A stretch of DNA of 9,186 nt from positions 1 through 9,186 of the forward strand of contig DTWD01000636.1 in the NCBI GenBank assembly GCA_012963185.1, written 5' to 3'. The notes beneath the pieces are model-generated. The model ran no database searches. It had not been told where the DNA came from and was given only the letters and a program-made list of their open reading frames with translations. Shown in pieces: positions 6,853-9,186 of the stretch (its first letter is position 1; every line of letters begins with the position of its first letter). This DNA is from Acidobacteriota bacterium. Its GTDB lineage: Bacteria > Acidobacteriota > Vicinamibacteria > Vicinamibacterales > UBA8438. The position numbers and the translations under genes are program-made.

Positions 6853-7797
6853 TCAGGTGCGTTGTACGCCATTAGTTCGCTGCCATTCAACAGTCCGCCG
6901 AAGGCCTTCTTCGACCGTAACACCTGGCTCGAACCCAAGTAACTTCCGGGCACGTGAGATATCCGCCTGTGAGTCCCGAATGTCGCCGGTCCGCGGCTCT
7001 TCATACAGCGCATCACGTTCTACACCAGTCGCACGCTGCAACATGGCATACAAGGAATTCACGCTTGTCCGATCACCACGAGCCAGGTTGATAGCCTGCT
7101 CTGATACGCCCGGTGTCGACAAGGCACGTAGGATGCCATCGACAACATCACTTACATACGTAAAATCTCGCGTCTGTTCTCCATCGCCGTATATTGTCGG
7201 CGACCGGTCCTCCAAAAGTGCTGCGGTAAAAAGCGAGATAACCCCAGAGTACTGAGACCCTGGAGACTGACGCGGTCCGAACACATTGAAGAAACGAAGC
7301 GATACCGTTTCAAGTCCATATAACCGCGTGTACAGGGACGCATATTGCTCGGCAATCAGTTTATGTAATGCGTACGGAGAAAGCGGTGACGGCTGCATTC
7401 CCTCATGTTTTGGAAGCGTCTCCGATTCTCCATAAATCGACGAAGAACTTGCTTGTACCACTCGACGAACGTTCGCATCGCGGGACGCGAGTAATAAGGC
7501 TTGCGTGCCTTCTACATTGGCACGATGTGTCCGCGCGGGGTCGCGCACAGAACGAGGTACAGACGGTATTGCCGCAAGATGAACCACCCATTCAACGCCA
7601 TCGACAGCAATTGACGCAACACCAGGCTCGGCGAGATCAGCCTGTACAAATTCAACTTTCGAACTTGTCCTCACATTCGTACGCGAACCAGTCGATAAGT
7701 CGTCGACTATCCGAACGGAATCCCCTCGAGAAACGAGTGCATCAACAACGTGCGAACCAATAAAGCCGGCTCCGCCGGTAACAAGACAAACAGACAT
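6853..7797 (-). CDS. NAD-dependent sugar epimerase, extended SDR (GalE/WbpP type)
   Basis: The 314-residue product has the NAD-binding motif TGGAGFIGSH at 7-16. The dinucleotide-binding acidic residues follow beta strand 2 at D32-D33. The catalytic pair is YALHK (Y142, K146), with the serine-rich ASSSSIYGE loop at 116-124 supplying the catalytic Ser. LRFFNVFGPRQ and YGDGEQTRDFTYVSDV are standard GalE/dehydratase-family signatures. AAIPSVPRSVRDP at 75-87 is characteristic of UDP-GlcNAc/UDP-Glc 4-epimerases of the WbpP/Gne group. It probably supplies a nucleotide sugar for LPS O-chain or other surface polysaccharide; the exact substrate is uncertain. It starts 8 bp after the stop of the amidohydrolase gene and lacks a clear ribosome site, so it is likely cotranscribed and coupled to it. 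Confidence 0.9.
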   Translation of the reverse strand: MSVCLVTGGAGFIGSHVVDALVSRGDSVRIVDDLSTGSRTNVRTSSKVEFVQADLAEPGVASIAVDGVEWVVHLAAIPSVPRSVRDPARTHRANVEGTQALLLASRDANVRRVVQASSSSIYGESETLPKHEGMQPSPLSPYALHKLIAEQYASLYTRLYGLETVSLRFFNVFGPRQSPGSQYSGVISLFTAALLEDRSPTIYGDGEQTRDFTYVSDVVDGILRALSTPGVSEQAINLARGDRTSVNSLYAMLQRATGVERDALYEEPRTGDIRDSQADISRARKLLGFEPGVTVEEGLRRTVEWQRTNGVQRT

Positions 7798-7805
7798 TCG
7801 ATACT

Positions 7806-8945
7806 TTAAAAAGACGGAAACTGCGTTCGTTCGATACCTGGAATCACATCCAGTGCGTTCTGATAGTACACCTTCAGAAGCACATCATCAGGAAGATCCA
7901 GGCCATAGAGTTTCCAAAAAGCGTGATATCTGCGGTAGTAGTCAAAGTATTCATCACGGGTTTCGAACGTACGCCAGTAATATGGAAATTCATCCGGCGC
8001 AAACGTGTCTTTGCCAAACAAAATCCGATCTTGGTACTTCACAAAAAAGTCATGGGCGGTCCAAGGCTGGCGACCCAATTCATAAAGAATCGCTGCCGTT
8101 TCAACATAAACATTGGGCAACCGATCAAGCAATCTCCCAAGACGACCGAGGTCATTCGCATGCCATCCCATATGAGCTGCAATAAAGCGAGTATTCGGAT
8201 GACGTGCGAAACGGCGATCTCGTTCCTCCATCATCGTGTCAAAGCTCGGATACTGATCGGCGGGCAAACGCCGTCTCGGTAGCAATATCAATTCAAGCCA
8301 ACGTTCATTGTATTGATCAACGGATTCATAGAACGACAGCGGTTCTCCAACGTGCATCAATACAGGAATATTAAGTCGCCCGGCAGTCTCAAAAACCGGG
8401 TCAAGTTCGGGGTCATCCACAGCAACCCGGACACCACTCCCATCACGCACATCGATGCCAAAATTCTTGAAAAACTTCAGCCCTACCGCACCCGCCTCAA
8501 CATCACGAGCCAGCTGTGCCGCAGCACGCTCACCGAATCCTGGCCTGATACCACCGCGAAAGTCGAGGTTGGCAAAAAACACCATTCGGTCTTGATGACC
8601 ACTCTGCTGGATAGTTTCGATCCCACGCGTAATGCTCGAACCAGATCCGCCACTCAGGTTAACCAGCACCTGAAGATTGAGTCCGTCCATCGACTCAACA
8701 ATGTCATTCCACTGGCCCGTCGAAAATCCTGAACGGTGATGACTATGAACGTCGACCACTGGAAACTTCGCCCGCGGCACCGGGTTAGCGTCAACTACAA
8801 GGGTTGAACGCGGGGTGTACTCTTCGACACTCAAGGCACCAGTCAATGCTGAAGGCTGCGAAGGCCACGTTCGTTGAGCCTGCACGAAAACCGCTGCGGC
8901 CGCAACTAGTAACAGACCCGTGAACACACTCCACTTACGAGTCAT
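7806..8945 (-). CDS. Secreted amidohydrolase (amidohydrolase_2 type, metal dependent)
   Basis: From ATG 8945 the protein has 379 residues. Residues 1-24 are a signal peptide (MTRK, then a hydrophobic stretch at 8-22, likely cleavage after QAQ). The TIM-barrel metal ligands are visible in order: DVHSHH at 65-70 (DxHxH), H198 in LMHVGEP, H258 in AAHMGWH and D313 in FGKDTF. This pattern fits PF04909-type hydrolases and decarboxylases; the substrate is unknown. The start is chosen because AAGGGGGAG lies just upstream and a signal peptide follows at once. An in-frame ATG at 9023 falls inside the RNase P RNA gene and would bury the signal peptide, so it is rejected. The gene begins about 35 bp behind rnpB on the same strand and precedes the epimerase. 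Confidence 0.85.
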   Translation of the reverse strand: MTRKWSVFTGLLLVAAAAVFVQAQRTWPSQPSALTGALSVEEYTPRSTLVVDANPVPRAKFPVVDVHSHHRSGFSTGQWNDIVESMDGLNLQVLVNLSGGSGSSITRGIETIQQSGHQDRMVFFANLDFRGGIRPGFGERAAAQLARDVEAGAVGLKFFKNFGIDVRDGSGVRVAVDDPELDPVFETAGRLNIPVLMHVGEPLSFYESVDQYNERWLELILLPRRRLPADQYPSFDTMMEERDRRFARHPNTRFIAAHMGWHANDLGRLGRLLDRLPNVYVETAAILYELGRQPWTAHDFFVKYQDRILFGKDTFAPDEFPYYWRTFETRDEYFDYYRRYHAFWKLYGLDLPDDVLLKVYYQNALDVIPGIERTQFPSF

Positions 8946-8948
8946 TAG

Positions 8949-8955
8949 CTCCCCC
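8949..8955 (-). promoter_or_regulatory. Shine-Dalgarno site deciding the amidohydrolase start
   Basis: The minus strand reads GGGGGAG three bases before ATG 8945, preceded by AA. The purine run is strong although the final spacing is short. It supports this start over the in-frame ATG at 9023. Confidence 0.6.
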
Positions 8956-8979
8956 TTCTCCATTGCTTCGAACAAGATT

Positions 8980-9186
8980 CCGTCGCAGTCGGACTGTAAG
9001 CCGAATTCTGTACCATCCGACACGATTGCTCATGCCGTACGGCGGCGACCATTCCTCTAGCCCTGCCATTGCTGGCAAAGTCATGCGACCTACCCGGAAG
9101 CCTCGAGCGAGCAGCCCTAATGACGCCTCCCTATTTGGTCTTGCTCCATGCGGGGTTTAGCCTGCCATCGACCTTACGGCCAACGC
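8980..9186 (-). ncRNA. rnpB: RNase P RNA (rnpB), 3' part, cut by the right edge
   Basis: This is the catalytic RNA of RNase P, which matures tRNA 5' ends. The minus strand shows the universally conserved ACAGAATTCGGCTTAC (9012-8997) near the 3' end, GAGCAAGACCAAATAGG (9146-9130), and AGAGGAATGGTCGCC (9058-9044). Two stems with GCAA tetraloops are visible: TGCCA-GCAA-TGGCA at 9064-9077, fitting P14, and CATGA-GCAA-TCGTG at 9021-9034, fitting P18. GNRA loops at these places dock on P8 in bacterial type A RNA. The 3' end is set about 16 bases past GGCTTAC by analogy with E. coli, so it is approximate. The 5' half, with the AGGAAAGTCC region and the 5' strand of P1, lies outside the window. Open frames crossing this segment are spurious. 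Confidence 0.93.

Noticed and set aside
8946..9023. In-frame N-terminal extension of the amidohydrolase to an ATG at 9023
   Set aside because: The extension would be translated from the conserved 3' region of rnpB, has no signal-like character, and would displace the clear signal peptide that begins at 8945 behind a strong ribosome site.

Overview
The window reads as chromosomal DNA from a Gram-negative (diderm) bacterium. It carries lpxD (lipid A), a WaaF-type heptosyltransferase (LPS core), several genes for exported proteins, and the 3' part of the housekeeping RNase P RNA gene. Base composition looks close to even GC and similar throughout, and no transposase, phage, tRNA or CRISPR signal is visible. 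Three gene types, namely a haem-c/monooxygenase-like secreted protein, an Asp-box (BNR) protein and an uncharacterised B12-binding radical SAM protein, recall environmental Acidobacteriota such as Vicinamibacteria. That placement is an inference from gene content, not a demonstrated affiliation.

Layout. 1-896 (minus): a secreted mono-haem cytochrome c-like protein ends abruptly at 198. It runs into an out-of-frame, start-less Asp-box protein fragment that continues off the left edge; this looks like a deletion or fusion scar, or an assembly error. 1051-1725 (plus): an exported cupredoxin with a complete type 1 copper ligand set. 1749-3284 (minus): a 511-residue B12-binding radical SAM enzyme with a TTG start. 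3285-3512: a divergent regulatory region with a 12-bp perfect palindrome. 3513-4550 (plus): lpxD. 4551-5609 (minus): a WaaF-like GT9 glycosyltransferase. 5630-6852 (plus): a two-gene unit of a YlmA-like ABC ATPase and an NfeD-like membrane protein, overlapping by one base. 6853-8945 (minus): a secreted amidohydrolase followed 8 bp later by a WbpP/GalE-type sugar epimerase. About 8980-9186 (minus): the 3' part of rnpB, running off the right edge.

Functional links. lpxD, the heptosyltransferase and the nucleotide-sugar epimerase all fit envelope glycolipid or polysaccharide synthesis. They lie on alternating strands, so they do not form one operon. The haem-c protein and the cupredoxin are divergent neighbours and both predicted to be extracytoplasmic redox proteins. 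Packing is tight: two convergent pairs have directly abutting stop codons (4550/4551 and 6852/6853), and the divergent waaF/ABC pair is separated by about 20 bp with no Shine-Dalgarno sequence for either gene.

I see no convincing new multi-gene system. The points most worth a second look are the cytochrome/Asp-box junction near 195-209, the uncharacterised radical SAM enzyme, the permease-less ABC-NfeD pair, and the possible overlapping leaderless promoters at 5610-5629.
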